A stretch of DNA of 64,000 nucleotides from Paraburkholderia gardini. Lineage in GTDB: Bacteria > Pseudomonadota > Gammaproteobacteria > Burkholderiales > Burkholderiaceae. Under the pieces are notes generated by a model. That model saw only the letters and a list, made by a program, of their open reading frames with translations. It did no database searches and was not told where the DNA came from. Location of the stretch: the NCBI RefSeq assembly GCF_907164575.1, contig NZ_CAJQYY010000016.1, forward strand, positions 85,878 through 149,877, written 5' to 3'. The position numbers and the translations under genes were made by a program. Below are positions 36,928-45,159 of this stretch, piece by piece (positions within the stretch are counted from its first letter, which is position 1; the number at the start of each line of letters is the position of its first letter).

Positions 36928-37080
36928 GTGAACATGATCTTGTTTGAGATTCCAGCTGTAGTGGTTATTTTAGGTATCGTTTGTATCGCAATGGTCAGGG
37001 CGTTTGTGCCGTCACGGTCGGATAACGTCGATCTTTTCGTGAGGCGGGACATGACGGGTGGCCAGGGAAGAAATTTTTAG
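36928..37080 (+). CDS. Small single-pass membrane protein, 50 residues
   Basis: GTG at 36928 is preceded by GAGGAG at seven bases, an excellent site. The product has a hydrophobic segment FEIPAVVVILGIVCIAMV (residues 6-23), then a basic, Asn/Asp-containing tail (FVPSRSDNVDLFVRRDMTGG) ending GRNF. The stop is at 37078-37080. An ATG two codons later is possible but has poorer spacing. The base composition is less GC-rich than its neighbours. I recognise no family. It fits a small inner-membrane protein with a cytoplasmic C-terminus, perhaps regulatory or stress-related. Confidence 0.65.
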   Translation: MNMILFEIPAVVVILGIVCIAMVRAFVPSRSDNVDLFVRRDMTGGQGRNF

Positions 37081-37123
37081 GGAATGCCTGCATCGGCGTG
37101 ACATTTCAATCCGACGATCCAGA

Positions 37124-37660
37124 TTAAAGCGCGCCGCCCAGATGAAGCAGGACGAATAACGTCGCAGCGCCCGCGATGAGGATCAGCGCGTTGATTCTTG
37201 TTGTCATGACGATCACGGTCGCGACCAGGGCGGTGACCTGAGCAATCCAGCCGCCATCCAGCTCTTTCACCAGCACATAGACGGCTGCCAGGATCAGTCC
37301 CGCCGCCACGGGGCGAAGACCGGACTGCAACGCGTTTTGCCAGCGTGCGCCACGATGCTTCGTCCACAGATGCGCGACGCCGTACATCATGAATGCAGTC
37401 GGACCAAAGAGCGCAAGTGTCGCGACAACCGCGCCCGAAAGTCCGCCAACCTGCCAGCCGATCAGGGTCGCGAGCAGCGAGCCTGGCCCCGGTGCCAGCC
37501 GTGCGATTGCGAAGTCGCTGACAAACTGTGCATGCGTCATCCAGTGATGCACGTCGACGACCTGTCTCTGGAGATCCGCGATGATCGACTGGCCGCCCCC
37601 GATCGTCACGATCGACAGCGGCGCGAAGACGGAGAAAAGCGCGATGAGTGTTCGGGACAA
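37124..37660 (-). CDS. chrA: Chromate transporter half, CHR domain 2
   Basis: This 178-residue, five- to six-helix protein has the CHR family motif LAPGPGSLLATLIGWQVGG near residues 55-73 and VTIGGGQSII near the N-terminus. It pairs with the upstream 190-215-residue CHR protein as a split (short-chain) ChrA. Such pairs export chromate or other oxyanions across the inner membrane. The gap to its partner is 34 bases, so they are co-transcribed. Confidence 0.88.
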   Translation of the reverse strand: MSRTLIALFSVFAPLSIVTIGGGQSIIADLQRQVVDVHHWMTHAQFVSDFAIARLAPGPGSLLATLIGWQVGGLSGAVVATLALFGPTAFMMYGVAHLWTKHRGARWQNALQSGLRPVAAGLILAAVYVLVKELDGGWIAQVTALVATVIVMTTRINALILIAGAATLFVLLHLGGAL

Positions 37661-37694
37661 GGGTTATCGCTCGTGGAAAGACAAGGGCCGTCGA

Positions 37695-38264
37695 TTACTC
37701 ATGTCGGGACAAACGCACATATTCCAGGCCGACGCCAAGTGTTCCTGCTACCAGCACAGTCCAGATGAGTGGCACGGCGAGGATCGCGACCGCAATGAAC
37801 GTTACGACGAAGATCAGAATCGGAACGACGCGCCGCGGCAACCGGCGCACCGCGGTGATCGCCATTGAGAGGGAAAGGCCGATTGCGCCGGCCGCTGCGC
37901 CAGCCAGTGCAAAACGCGTCAACGGGAAACCCGCCATCGCCGAGAAAAAGACACCCAGGATGACGATCGACACCGCTGGCGGAAAGATGATGCCGCAAAA
38001 CCCGGCCACCGCGCCTCGCCAGCCAAGCAGACGATGCCCAATCCAGATCGCCAGGTTTTTTATGTTGACACCCGGAAGCGCCTGCGACAGCGCGAGTCCA
38101 TCAAGGAACTCTTCCTCCGTGAGCCAGTGCCGCTCGTACACAAACTCACGCAAAAACCATCCGCTCAGTCCGCCACCAAAACTCGTGAGCCCGATCCGCG
38201 CAAAAATCAGAAAGAGTTCGAGCGTCGTCGGCATTGCAGCCGGGCGCGCAGCCGGCTCGCCCAT
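37695..38264 (-). CDS. chrA: Chromate transporter half, CHR domain 1
   Basis: This CHR-domain membrane protein has landmarks IFARIGLTSFGGGLSGWFLREFVYERHWLTEEEFLDGLALSQALPGVNIKNLAIWIGHRLLGWRGA. LPGVN takes the place of the usual PGP. The start at 38264 (MGEPAARPAAM) gives 189 residues. An ATG at 38342 would add 26 residues of charged sequence; neither has a clear ribosome-binding site. It works with the adjacent CHR protein. Confidence 0.85.
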   Translation of the reverse strand: MGEPAARPAAMPTTLELFLIFARIGLTSFGGGLSGWFLREFVYERHWLTEEEFLDGLALSQALPGVNIKNLAIWIGHRLLGWRGAVAGFCGIIFPPAVSIVILGVFFSAMAGFPLTRFALAGAAAGAIGLSLSMAITAVRRLPRRVVPILIFVVTFIAVAILAVPLIWTVLVAGTLGVGLEYVRLSRHE

Positions 38265-38457
38265 CGTTCCATTTGATGGACTCCGTTCATCTGGCGCTCG
38301 CGTGTCAACATTCCTGGTCAAGGCTAATCCTCCCGCACGCATCGGTCGCGCTCAAGACATGACATCCGGGCGCCGCCGTGCCGATCGAAGAAGTATCCCA
38401 CAGTGACTGATCCAATGACCGGAGCAATGGCGAGACGATATGCCAGCATCACGTCTT

Positions 38458-38868
38458 TTAGCCTTTCTCCGCTTTAGTCCGGGTATTCGCGGACGCTTTC
38501 TTCTTCAGTTTGCTCTGATTGAAATCAATAGCGGCACGGACGAGATTTTTTAGCGCACGGTCATTAATCCTGTCGCCCTCGAAAAAATCGATTGCGCGTC
38601 TCGCGTTGCCTTCGAGGCCCGCATTGAAGAGTCCGTCAGGATCCGGGATGCTTGCCCCATGGACAAACGTAAGCTTCACCTTCCCTTTGTGCGCGTCGGC
38701 GACCGCGATCATTCCGTCGCGGGACCACACCGGGCTTCCCATCCACTTCCATTCCTCGATGATCTCCCGGTCCGCCTCAAGGATGCTCTTGCGGATGCTG
38801 GCAAACGTCTTGCCACGCCAGTCCGTGAGTTTCCCGATCAGCTGGTCAATACTTTCCGATGGATTCAC
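38458..38868 (-). CDS. DUF1801-family (YdhG/YjbR-like) protein
   Basis: This 136-residue cytosolic protein has landmarks IDQLIGKLTDWRGKTFASIRKSILEADREIIEEWKWMGSPVWSRDGMI and VKLTFVHGASIPDPDGLFNAGLEGNARRAIDF, typical of DUF1801. The C-terminus is Lys-rich. The start is GTG at 38868, five bases after GGAG; the longer frame is unlike the family. Function is unknown; the fold resembles frataxin/YjbR proteins. Confidence 0.85.
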   Translation of the reverse strand: MNPSESIDQLIGKLTDWRGKTFASIRKSILEADREIIEEWKWMGSPVWSRDGMIAVADAHKGKVKLTFVHGASIPDPDGLFNAGLEGNARRAIDFFEGDRINDRALKNLVRAAIDFNQSKLKKKASANTRTKAEKG

Positions 38869-39198
38869 TGGATCTCCATGCCTCGAATTCGGGTTCAGTT
38901 TCAAGCGATCACCACGACCCAACCATTGTAGCCACCCGTATTCCCGAAAATAAGGACACCGCACGCCACGCATAAACGGATATCCAGGCAACAAGCATAT
39001 TCAATCACAAGAGACCGGATTGAAATTGCGCTTGCGATACAGCGCAGCCATACTATGGTTCAGATCGAACAGACTGGCGCATGACCTCCCCCTTTATCAG
39101 CACCGGCAAGCTCCGCGGGCCTCGGCCAGAGCGCCCGGCGCTGCGCAACTGTGGCAGCCCGCATGTCGGCCTTTTTTGCATCGATAGCCAGGGTACAT
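38869..39198. other. Intergenic region before DUF1254 gene
   Basis: 330 bases divergent between DUF1801 and DUF1254. No gene is supported. A TTGAAA near 39018 and ATACTAT near 39050 are too far apart to make one good promoter. It presumably contains both promoters. Confidence 0.45.
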
Positions 39199-40704
39199 AT
39201 GTTGAAAAAATCGAAATTCGCAGCAGGCGTGATTTTATTTTCATCGACAATAACGATGTTGGGCACGGCAATCGAAGCCAAAGCCCAGGCCACTGATCCG
39301 CATGGCTGGGCCGGTACCGGATCGATTACCTCGCGTTATGGAAATCTTGATTTCGTCGGCGGCTATCCGACGGCGGACACGGGACGCAAGCTGGACGATC
39401 TGCTGATCGTGAACCGCGCGATTGAAGCCTATCTGACGCAAATGCCCACTGTGTCCTGGTACCGGGTCTGGAAGGGCGTTGCGGAAGCGGGCCCGGCAAC
39501 GCCGAATCAGATGGTCGTGTGGGAGAGCCTGATGAACGCGCAGACGCTGCTCCTGACGGGCAACACTGAAACGGTCTACGCCATGAGCGCGCTGGATTTG
39601 AAGCGCGACGGCCCGACGGTTGTCGAAGCGCCACCCATGCTGCTCGGTGGCGTATCGGATCTCAGGCAAAGCGAACTGGTCGGCATTGGTCCAACGGGAG
39701 CCGACAAAGGCAAGGGAGGCAAGTTTCTCTTTCTGCCGCCCGGCTACACCGGCACTGTTCCCAAAGGTTATATCGTCGCCCGATCTCCTACCTACAAGGC
39801 CGTGTTCGGCGTGCGCGGCTTTCTCGTGGACGGCAAACCCGACAAAGCTGTCGCCTTGATGAAGTCGACGAAGATCTATCCTTTGGCGCAGGCCGCGAAG
39901 CCACCCAGAACGACATTTGTCGATGGCTCCACCTCGCCTGTCGACACGGTTTTCGACGACAACTATCAGTACTTCGACGACCTCGCCAACATTATTGCCT
40001 CGGAGCCTGCGGGCATCATTTCGTCGAGTGACCGCTTCACGCTCGCCAGCATTGGCATCGCGAACGGGACACCCTTTTCCCCCGATGCAAACCGAAGGGC
40101 ACTCCTTGGCGAAGCCGCGCGTCTTGGCGGCGCCATTGCGCGTGAAAATACCTATGCGTCAAGCGATCCCGCACGCCTCGTCTATCCTGATCGTCGCTGG
40201 GAACTGCTGTTTGTCGGCGGTAGCGCGACCTGGGATTCGCAAGGTTATCTGAACACCGACCGGCGCGCGGGATTCGCCTATGCGGCGATCGGCATGTCGC
40301 CCGCCATGGTGGACAAAGTGGTTGGCAAAGGATCGCAGTACATCTGGACGCCACGGGACTCGAACGGCGCGTGGCTCGACGGAGCAAAAAGTTATCGGCT
40401 GCACCTGCCACCCGATATTCCCGTCAAGAACTTCTGGTCCGTCGTTGTCTACGATGCGCAAAGCCGTTCAATGCTGCAAAACGGAGAAAAATTCCCGAGT
40501 ATCAGCCAGTACACGAATCCCGTGATCAATGCCGATCGATCGGTCGACATCTATTTCGGGCCGGCTGCGCCAAAGGAACAGCATGTGAACTGGATCAGGA
40601 CGGTACCCGGCAAGGGATGGTTTCCGATCATCCGCTTCTATGGTCCTTCGCAGGCCTTCTTCGACAAGACCTGGCAGCCCGACGACATCGTTCCTGCGCA
40701 ATGA
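39199..40704 (+). CDS. DUF1254/DUF1214 exported protein
   Basis: This 501-residue protein has a signal peptide (MLKKSKFAAGVILFSSTITMLGTAIEAKA). The DUF1254 region includes NRAIEAYLTQMPTVSWYRVWKGVAEAGP and DLKRDGPTVVEAPPMLLGG. The C-terminal DUF1214 includes LHLPPDIPVKNFWSVVVYDAQSRSMLQ and YFGPAAPKEQHVNWIRTVPGKGWFPIIRFYGP. The start at 39199 is after CCAGGGT; the frame opens 16 codons earlier. These two-domain proteins are probably periplasmic and of unknown function, with a jelly-roll-like C-terminus. It stands alone. Confidence 0.9.
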   Translation: MLKKSKFAAGVILFSSTITMLGTAIEAKAQATDPHGWAGTGSITSRYGNLDFVGGYPTADTGRKLDDLLIVNRAIEAYLTQMPTVSWYRVWKGVAEAGPATPNQMVVWESLMNAQTLLLTGNTETVYAMSALDLKRDGPTVVEAPPMLLGGVSDLRQSELVGIGPTGADKGKGGKFLFLPPGYTGTVPKGYIVARSPTYKAVFGVRGFLVDGKPDKAVALMKSTKIYPLAQAAKPPRTTFVDGSTSPVDTVFDDNYQYFDDLANIIASEPAGIISSSDRFTLASIGIANGTPFSPDANRRALLGEAARLGGAIARENTYASSDPARLVYPDRRWELLFVGGSATWDSQGYLNTDRRAGFAYAAIGMSPAMVDKVVGKGSQYIWTPRDSNGAWLDGAKSYRLHLPPDIPVKNFWSVVVYDAQSRSMLQNGEKFPSISQYTNPVINADRSVDIYFGPAAPKEQHVNWIRTVPGKGWFPIIRFYGPSQAFFDKTWQPDDIVPAQ

Positions 40705-40730
40705 ATGGCGGTCGGAAAACATACGGGTAG

Positions 40731-41591
40731 CTAAGTATTCGCTACCAGCAGTTCTTCCGCATTGTCTGGCGGGCGCAGATCATCGGTCCTGCCCGCGAAG
40801 TAGCGCCGGGCAAGGTCGGCCGCCGGGACGTGCCGTGCTTCTTCAAAACCCGCTTCGTGGGCTAGCGCCAGGATTTCCCGCGGGGTGAAGAAACTGAGAA
40901 AAGGTGTTCCGCCTGCTCGCGCGCCCTTCTCCGCCATCTCAAGCCCGGGACGCACCTCGGGGTCCGCCAGTTCCAGCGGCAGCAGGAACGTCATGGCGAA
41001 CGTCGACCCCGGGGCGAAGGCCGCGACCTCGCGCAGCGTGGCCGCGTTCGCGTCCCGGGTGAGATACATGCTGACGCCCGTGGAGACCACGATTGCCGGC
41101 TTGCTGTCATCGAAGCCGGCCGCCACGAGCCGGTCGCGCCAGCGCTCCCCTGCCTCGAAATCGACCGGCACGAAACGCAGCCAGTCCGGGACGCCGAAGC
41201 CAAGCTCGATCAAACGCCGACGCTTCCATGCCTGAGGACCTGGCCGGTCGATCTCGAACACCCTGAGGCGGCACGCGATCTCCGGCCTGCGCTGCGCGAA
41301 GCTGTCAAGGCCGGCGCCGAGGATGACGTACTGACTCACCCCGCGGGCGGCCTCCTCCACGACCAGGTCTTCAATGAAGCGGGCACGCGCCACGATGGAG
41401 GCGCGAAAGGGTCGCGTGAACTGCGGGTCCATGTCGCCGCGGTGGCGCCAGCTCTCGTCCGGAGACAGCAGCCTGAGACCGACTTCGTCTTCCAGTACAT
41501 GCGGCGGAGGGTCGGCCTCGACATGCAGCGCGCGCCACAAGGCGACTCGCGCTGCTGTGCTGTCTGGCACTTCATCTCGCTTGTCGTTCAT
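40731..41591 (-). CDS. Class I SAM-dependent methyltransferase, LCM/TIGR00027-like
   Basis: This 286-residue protein has the leucine-carboxyl-methyltransferase family pattern: VSQYVILGAGLDSFAQRRPE (SAM-binding loop), LRVFEIDRPGPQAWKRRRL and FVPVDFEAGERW. Relatives methylate small metabolites in many actinobacteria and Burkholderia. The start at 41591 is chosen after AGGA; a 44-residue extension looks non-coding. It is the last of four leftward genes facing the CGNR regulator. The SDR gene starts about 200 bases upstream, so it may have its own promoter. Confidence 0.88.
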   Translation of the reverse strand: MNDKRDEVPDSTAARVALWRALHVEADPPPHVLEDEVGLRLLSPDESWRHRGDMDPQFTRPFRASIVARARFIEDLVVEEAARGVSQYVILGAGLDSFAQRRPEIACRLRVFEIDRPGPQAWKRRRLIELGFGVPDWLRFVPVDFEAGERWRDRLVAAGFDDSKPAIVVSTGVSMYLTRDANAATLREVAAFAPGSTFAMTFLLPLELADPEVRPGLEMAEKGARAGGTPFLSFFTPREILALAHEAGFEEARHVPAADLARRYFAGRTDDLRPPDNAEELLVANT

Positions 41592-41790
41592 GACTTTCAA
41601 TCCTGTTTGTCCGTCTTCGCCTGAAGCTGACCTGCCGGTACTGTGCCGCGCTACGCAAGGAAGAAAGAGTGGTCGCTTTGGCCTCTGGCAATTGACGGAG
41701 AACGCTTCACACAGCATCCGCATGTAGACATGCGCCGAGCAGGAAGAATATCAAATGTTGCATGGGAGACACCGCATCGCAGCTTGCGAG

Positions 41791-42561
41791 TCAGACCGAT
41801 TTGACTTCCCCGCCATCCATCCTCAACGCCGAGCCTGTCATCCAGCGGGCGGCAGGCGACACGATGAACGCCATCAGTTCAGCGATCTCCTCCGGCGTGC
41901 CATACCGCGCGATACCCGCTTCAACGGGAAATTTCGCCGTCGCCTCTTCAACGGTCATGTTGTGCAGCGGCGCCCAATGTTCCAGATAGGACTGTCGCCG
42001 GCCGGTCATCACGGGCCCTGGCAGCACACTGTTGACCTGCACGCCGTCGGCGATACCGCGGTCCGAGAACGCTTTCGCGAGCGCCATGATCGCCGCGTTG
42101 ATCGTGCCCACAGCCGCATAGGGTGCTTTGGGAAACAGCGCCGAATTGCCCGACATCAGCACGACCGACCCTGACGTCTCCTTCAACGACGGCCACGCCG
42201 CGACCGTCAACCGTCGCGCGCCGTGAAGCTTCAGCGCGAGACCGCGGTCCCATTGCTCGTCGGTCATTTCAAGTACGTCGATTTGCGGCACCGCGCCCGC
42301 GATGTTGAGCAACGCGTCGATCTGCCCGAACGCCGCGAGCGTCTCATCGACGACTTGCTGTGCGGCATCGGGTTGAGACAGATCGACATCGATGACAAGA
42401 GACTCCGCACCGGCCCTCTTCACCTCGATTGCGGTCTGTTCGAGGTTCCCGCGGTCGCGCGCGACGAGGACGAGCGAATCAAAATCCCGCGCGAGCCTGA
42501 TGGCGGTCGAACGACCGATCCCCTGGCTCGCGCCTGTGACGATTGCGACTTTCCTGGACAT
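41791..42561 (-). CDS. Short-chain dehydrogenase/reductase
   Basis: This 256-residue SDR has cofactor motif TGASQGIGRST, VLVARDR (NADPH type), LLNIAGAV in place of NNAG, Ser in VVLMSGNSALF, and a catalytic region AAVGTIN where YxxxK is expected. The usual YAAVK reads YAAVGT, so the catalytic Lys appears replaced by Gly. It would then be a degenerate or divergent SDR. The start at 42561 has GGAGATG upstream. It lies in the hydrolase/methyltransferase block. Confidence 0.85.
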   Translation of the reverse strand: MSRKVAIVTGASQGIGRSTAIRLARDFDSLVLVARDRGNLEQTAIEVKRAGAESLVIDVDLSQPDAAQQVVDETLAAFGQIDALLNIAGAVPQIDVLEMTDEQWDRGLALKLHGARRLTVAAWPSLKETSGSVVLMSGNSALFPKAPYAAVGTINAAIMALAKAFSDRGIADGVQVNSVLPGPVMTGRRQSYLEHWAPLHNMTVEEATAKFPVEAGIARYGTPEEIAELMAFIVSPAARWMTGSALRMDGGEVKSV

Positions 42562-42670
42562 TTCACATCTCCTTGTATTGCAAATTGACGACGGGTCAAT
42601 GCACGCCCATCCTCTTTCCACCGGCCGCACCGGCTTCCATCACGCGATGTCGATGTCGACCCTGGACGCG

Positions 42671-43525
42671 TCAGCGAATGAGAAAATCCGCAATGGCCGC
42701 CGCGATCTCCGCCGCATGCGTCTCCAGCGCGAAGTGGCCGGTATCGAAGAAGCGCACAACGGCGTCCGGCATGTCGCGCCTGAATGCGTCGGCGCCCGCG
42801 GGCAGGAAGAACGGATCGTTCTTTCCCCACACGGCGAGGAACGGAGGCTGATGCGTGCGGAAATACTGCTGGAACGCGGGGTATAGCGCGACGTTGCTTC
42901 GATAGTCGCCGAACAGATCGAGCTGGATGTCGTCCGCACCGGGCCGGCTCAGATAGAAGTCGTCGAGCGAGTAGCCGTCTGGCGAAACGGAAGCCGTGTC
43001 CTGAACGCCGTGGGTGTACTGCCAGACCGTTGTCTCGTGCGTGAGCAGCGCACGCAGCGCTTCACGATTGACCGACGAAGCGTCTTGCCAATAGGCGCGG
43101 ATCGGATTCCAGCCGTCGCTCAATCCTTCTTCGTAAGCGTTGCCGTTCTGCGAAATGATCGCGGTGATCCGCTCGGGATGCCCGAGCGCAAGCCGGAAGC
43201 CGGTTGGCGCGCCGTAATCGAATACGTAGAGCGCAAAGCGATCGAAACCGATCGTCCCGGTGAAGCGGTCGATGACATTGGCGAGATTGTCGAACGTGTA
43301 CGTAAAACTGCTCCGGCTGGGCATGTCGGACTGCCCGAATCCGGGCAGATCCGGCGCGACGATATGAAAACGGTCGGCAAGCATCGGAATCAGGTCGCGA
43401 AACATGTGACTCGAAGTCGGAAAGCCGTGCAGGAGCAGCAGCTTCGGAGCGCCAGGGCGGCCGGCTTCGCGATAGAACACCTTGAAACCGTCGACGTCGG
43501 CATGGCGATACGCAATTGAACTCAT
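42671..43525 (-). CDS. Alpha/beta hydrolase, haloalkane dehalogenase/epoxide hydrolase-like
   Basis: This 284-residue protein has HGFPTSSHMF (oxyanion region, residues 33-42), nucleophile elbow LYVFDYGAPTG with Asp103 as nucleophile, and a late GHFALE holding the catalytic His. An Asp nucleophile is the mark of haloalkane dehalogenases and epoxide hydrolases rather than esterases. WGKNDPFF near residue 236 may supply the second acid. The start at 43525 follows GGAGG. It has a neighbouring hydrolase upstream (82 bases) and a haloacid dehalogenase across the regulator, which suggests halogenated or epoxide substrates. That is inferred only. Confidence 0.88.
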   Translation of the reverse strand: MSSIAYRHADVDGFKVFYREAGRPGAPKLLLLHGFPTSSHMFRDLIPMLADRFHIVAPDLPGFGQSDMPSRSSFTYTFDNLANVIDRFTGTIGFDRFALYVFDYGAPTGFRLALGHPERITAIISQNGNAYEEGLSDGWNPIRAYWQDASSVNREALRALLTHETTVWQYTHGVQDTASVSPDGYSLDDFYLSRPGADDIQLDLFGDYRSNVALYPAFQQYFRTHQPPFLAVWGKNDPFFLPAGADAFRRDMPDAVVRFFDTGHFALETHAAEIAAAIADFLIR

Positions 43526-43607
43526 GATTTGCCTCCACAGGAGAAAAAGATCTGGCGAGTGATGAAAGGCACCTTGCGATTCACGGCATCGCAGGCGACA
43601 GGCACGG

Positions 43608-44303
43608 CTAGCGTGCGGAAACCGACTGGACCGCTTCGACAATCACATCGGTCACGGCGTCCGGCGCCGTGACCAGCGGCGTGTGATCGACCTGGTACGA
43701 CCGCACGTTTGCATTCATGCGACGTGCCATGAAGCGCTGGGTGTCGGGGTTGATCATCCGGTCCTGGCCGGCGATCAGGAACCAGTTCGGGCGGTCTCTC
43801 CACAGCGGACGCCCGACCGCTTCGCCGATGCACGACACCGCAATGGGACGCTGCACCGCGGCAAGCACCGCCAGCTCCCGCGGTGTTCCATCCTGCGCAA
43901 ACGCAGCAGCGAACGCGTCGTGCGGCAGCCATATCAATCCGTGCAGATCCGGAGCGAGTTGCGGCGCCTGCGGGTGCGCCTCGTCGCGGTAGAACACGTC
44001 GCCAACGGTCTCCCCTTCGTCGGGCGCGAGCGCCGCCACGTAGACCAACGCCGCGACGCGGTCTGAACGGGTCGATCCGATCACGGCGCCCGCATACGCA
44101 TGGCCGGCCACCACCACCGGACCTTCGATCCGTTCGAGCGTCCGGTCGAGCGCGGCCACGTCGTCACCCAGCGAAGTGAGCGGCAGCGGCGCCGCGATTG
44201 CATCGATACCCCGCTCCTTCAGGCGATCGATCACCTTGCTCCAGCTTGATCCATCCGCCCATGCGCCATGCACAAGCACCGCGCTCACGTTGCCAGAAGA
44301 CAT
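43608..44303 (-). CDS. Alpha/beta hydrolase-fold protein with Ser nucleophile replaced by Ala
   Basis: This 231-residue protein resembles small alpha/beta hydrolases of the MhpC/salicylate-esterase type: VLVHGAWADGSSWSKVI at the start, and a C-terminal FLIAGQDRMINPDTQRFMARRM, VDHTPLVTAP. The nucleophile elbow, normally GHSYGG, reads GHAYAG (residues 67-72), so the catalytic Ser is Ala69 (GCG codon). His in VDHTP is kept. It could be a non-hydrolytic binder or catalyse another reaction. It is the first gene facing the CGNR regulator across 171 bases of repeated operator-like sites. Confidence 0.85.
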   Translation of the reverse strand: MSSGNVSAVLVHGAWADGSSWSKVIDRLKERGIDAIAAPLPLTSLGDDVAALDRTLERIEGPVVVAGHAYAGAVIGSTRSDRVAALVYVAALAPDEGETVGDVFYRDEAHPQAPQLAPDLHGLIWLPHDAFAAAFAQDGTPRELAVLAAVQRPIAVSCIGEAVGRPLWRDRPNWFLIAGQDRMINPDTQRFMARRMNANVRSYQVDHTPLVTAPDAVTDVIVEAVQSVSAR

Positions 44304-44336
44304 GTCTTGCTCCTTTCAGGAAAGTAGATGTCACCT

Positions 44337-44361
44337 GTGATGTAAAGCTCTCTTACATCAC
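44337..44361. promoter_or_regulatory. Inverted repeat upstream of hydrolase gene
   Basis: GTGATGTAA (44337-44345) and TTACATCAC (44353-44361) form a perfect nine-base inverted repeat around seven bases, 34 bases before the leftward hydrolase start. Confidence 0.5.
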
Positions 44362-44366
44362 ACCAT

Positions 44367-44439
44367 GTAACCCGTCTATCAATATTTTATAGGTTACTCA
44401 TCGAATAGGTAACTTGTCAACAGCATTTTTAGTGGTTAC
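44367..44439. promoter_or_regulatory. Cluster of GGTTAC/GTAACC half-sites
   Basis: GTAACC (44367-44372), GGTTAC (44392-44397), GGTAAC (44408-44413) and GGTTAC (44434-44439) recur in the divergent region. The last overlaps the -10 element of the regulator gene. Repetition at 16-26-base steps suggests cooperative binding by the adjacent CGNR regulator. Confidence 0.5.
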
Positions 44440-44442
44440 AGT
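44414..44442 (+). promoter_or_regulatory. Candidate sigma70 promoter of CGNR regulator
   Basis: TTGTCA (44414-44419), a 17-base spacer, and TACAGT (44437-44442), 33 bases from the ATG. It overlaps a GGTTAC half-site, consistent with autoregulation. Confidence 0.45.
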
Positions 44443-44474
44443 GTGGCTATCGTCATTCACTTTCGTCACGACAG

Positions 44475-45104
44475 ATGGACTACCGTCAGATTCCCGCGAT
44501 ATTTCTGGCCGACGCGCCGGGCCTCGATTTCCTGAACTCGGTGGCGACGCCGGTAGATGAAGAAGTCGACTGGATCAGCGATGGAGAAGGCCTGCTGGCC
44601 TGGCTGGAACAGGCTGAACTGGTGCCTCGCGCCACGCTCGCGGCGATGCGGTCGCAGTCCACGCCGGCCGAACTCGACGCGGTTGCGGCACAGGCACGCG
44701 CACTGCGCGAATGGTTCAGGGGATTTGTCCAGAAGAGAAAAGGACGTCCGCTGTCCGCCAGGGATTTGCGCGAGCTCGAACCGCTGAATCAACTATTCGA
44801 GCGGGACGAACAATATGCAGAAATCGTCGCCGATGCCACGGGCGGGACGTCGATCCTTGAATTGCGGGCGAACCGGCGCTGGAAGTCGCCGGAGTCGCTG
44901 CTGATGCCCATCGTCGAGGCGCTGGCGAAACTGGTGTGCGACGAGGACTTCACGCACGTGAAGGCATGTGAAGGTCCGCGCTGCACGTTGATGTTTGCCG
45001 ATCACACGCGGGGTCATGCGCGCCGGTGGTGCAGCATGGCGATCTGCGGTAACCGCGCGAAGGTTGCGGCCCATCGGAAGCGGCTCAAGGAACGTGAGCG
45101 TTGA
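44475..45104 (+). CDS. ABATE/CGNR zinc-finger regulator
   Basis: This 209-residue protein has an N-terminal ABATE domain opening IFLADAPGLDFLNSVATPVDEEVDWI. A C-terminal CGNR zinc finger at residues 165-193 contains CEGPRC, later WCSMAICGNR, then AKVAAHR. CGNR proteins are predicted DNA-binding transcription factors. It diverges from the hydrolase/SDR/methyltransferase block and probably represses it through the GGTTAC sites. A haloacid dehalogenase gene follows 55 bases downstream. Confidence 0.9.
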   Translation: MDYRQIPAIFLADAPGLDFLNSVATPVDEEVDWISDGEGLLAWLEQAELVPRATLAAMRSQSTPAELDAVAAQARALREWFRGFVQKRKGRPLSARDLRELEPLNQLFERDEQYAEIVADATGGTSILELRANRRWKSPESLLMPIVEALAKLVCDEDFTHVKACEGPRCTLMFADHTRGHARRWCSMAICGNRAKVAAHRKRLKERER

Positions 45105-45159
45105 CGTGACGTCCGCGGAAACCCGGCCATTGTGGTGATGTTTTTTCTGGAGAGACGAT

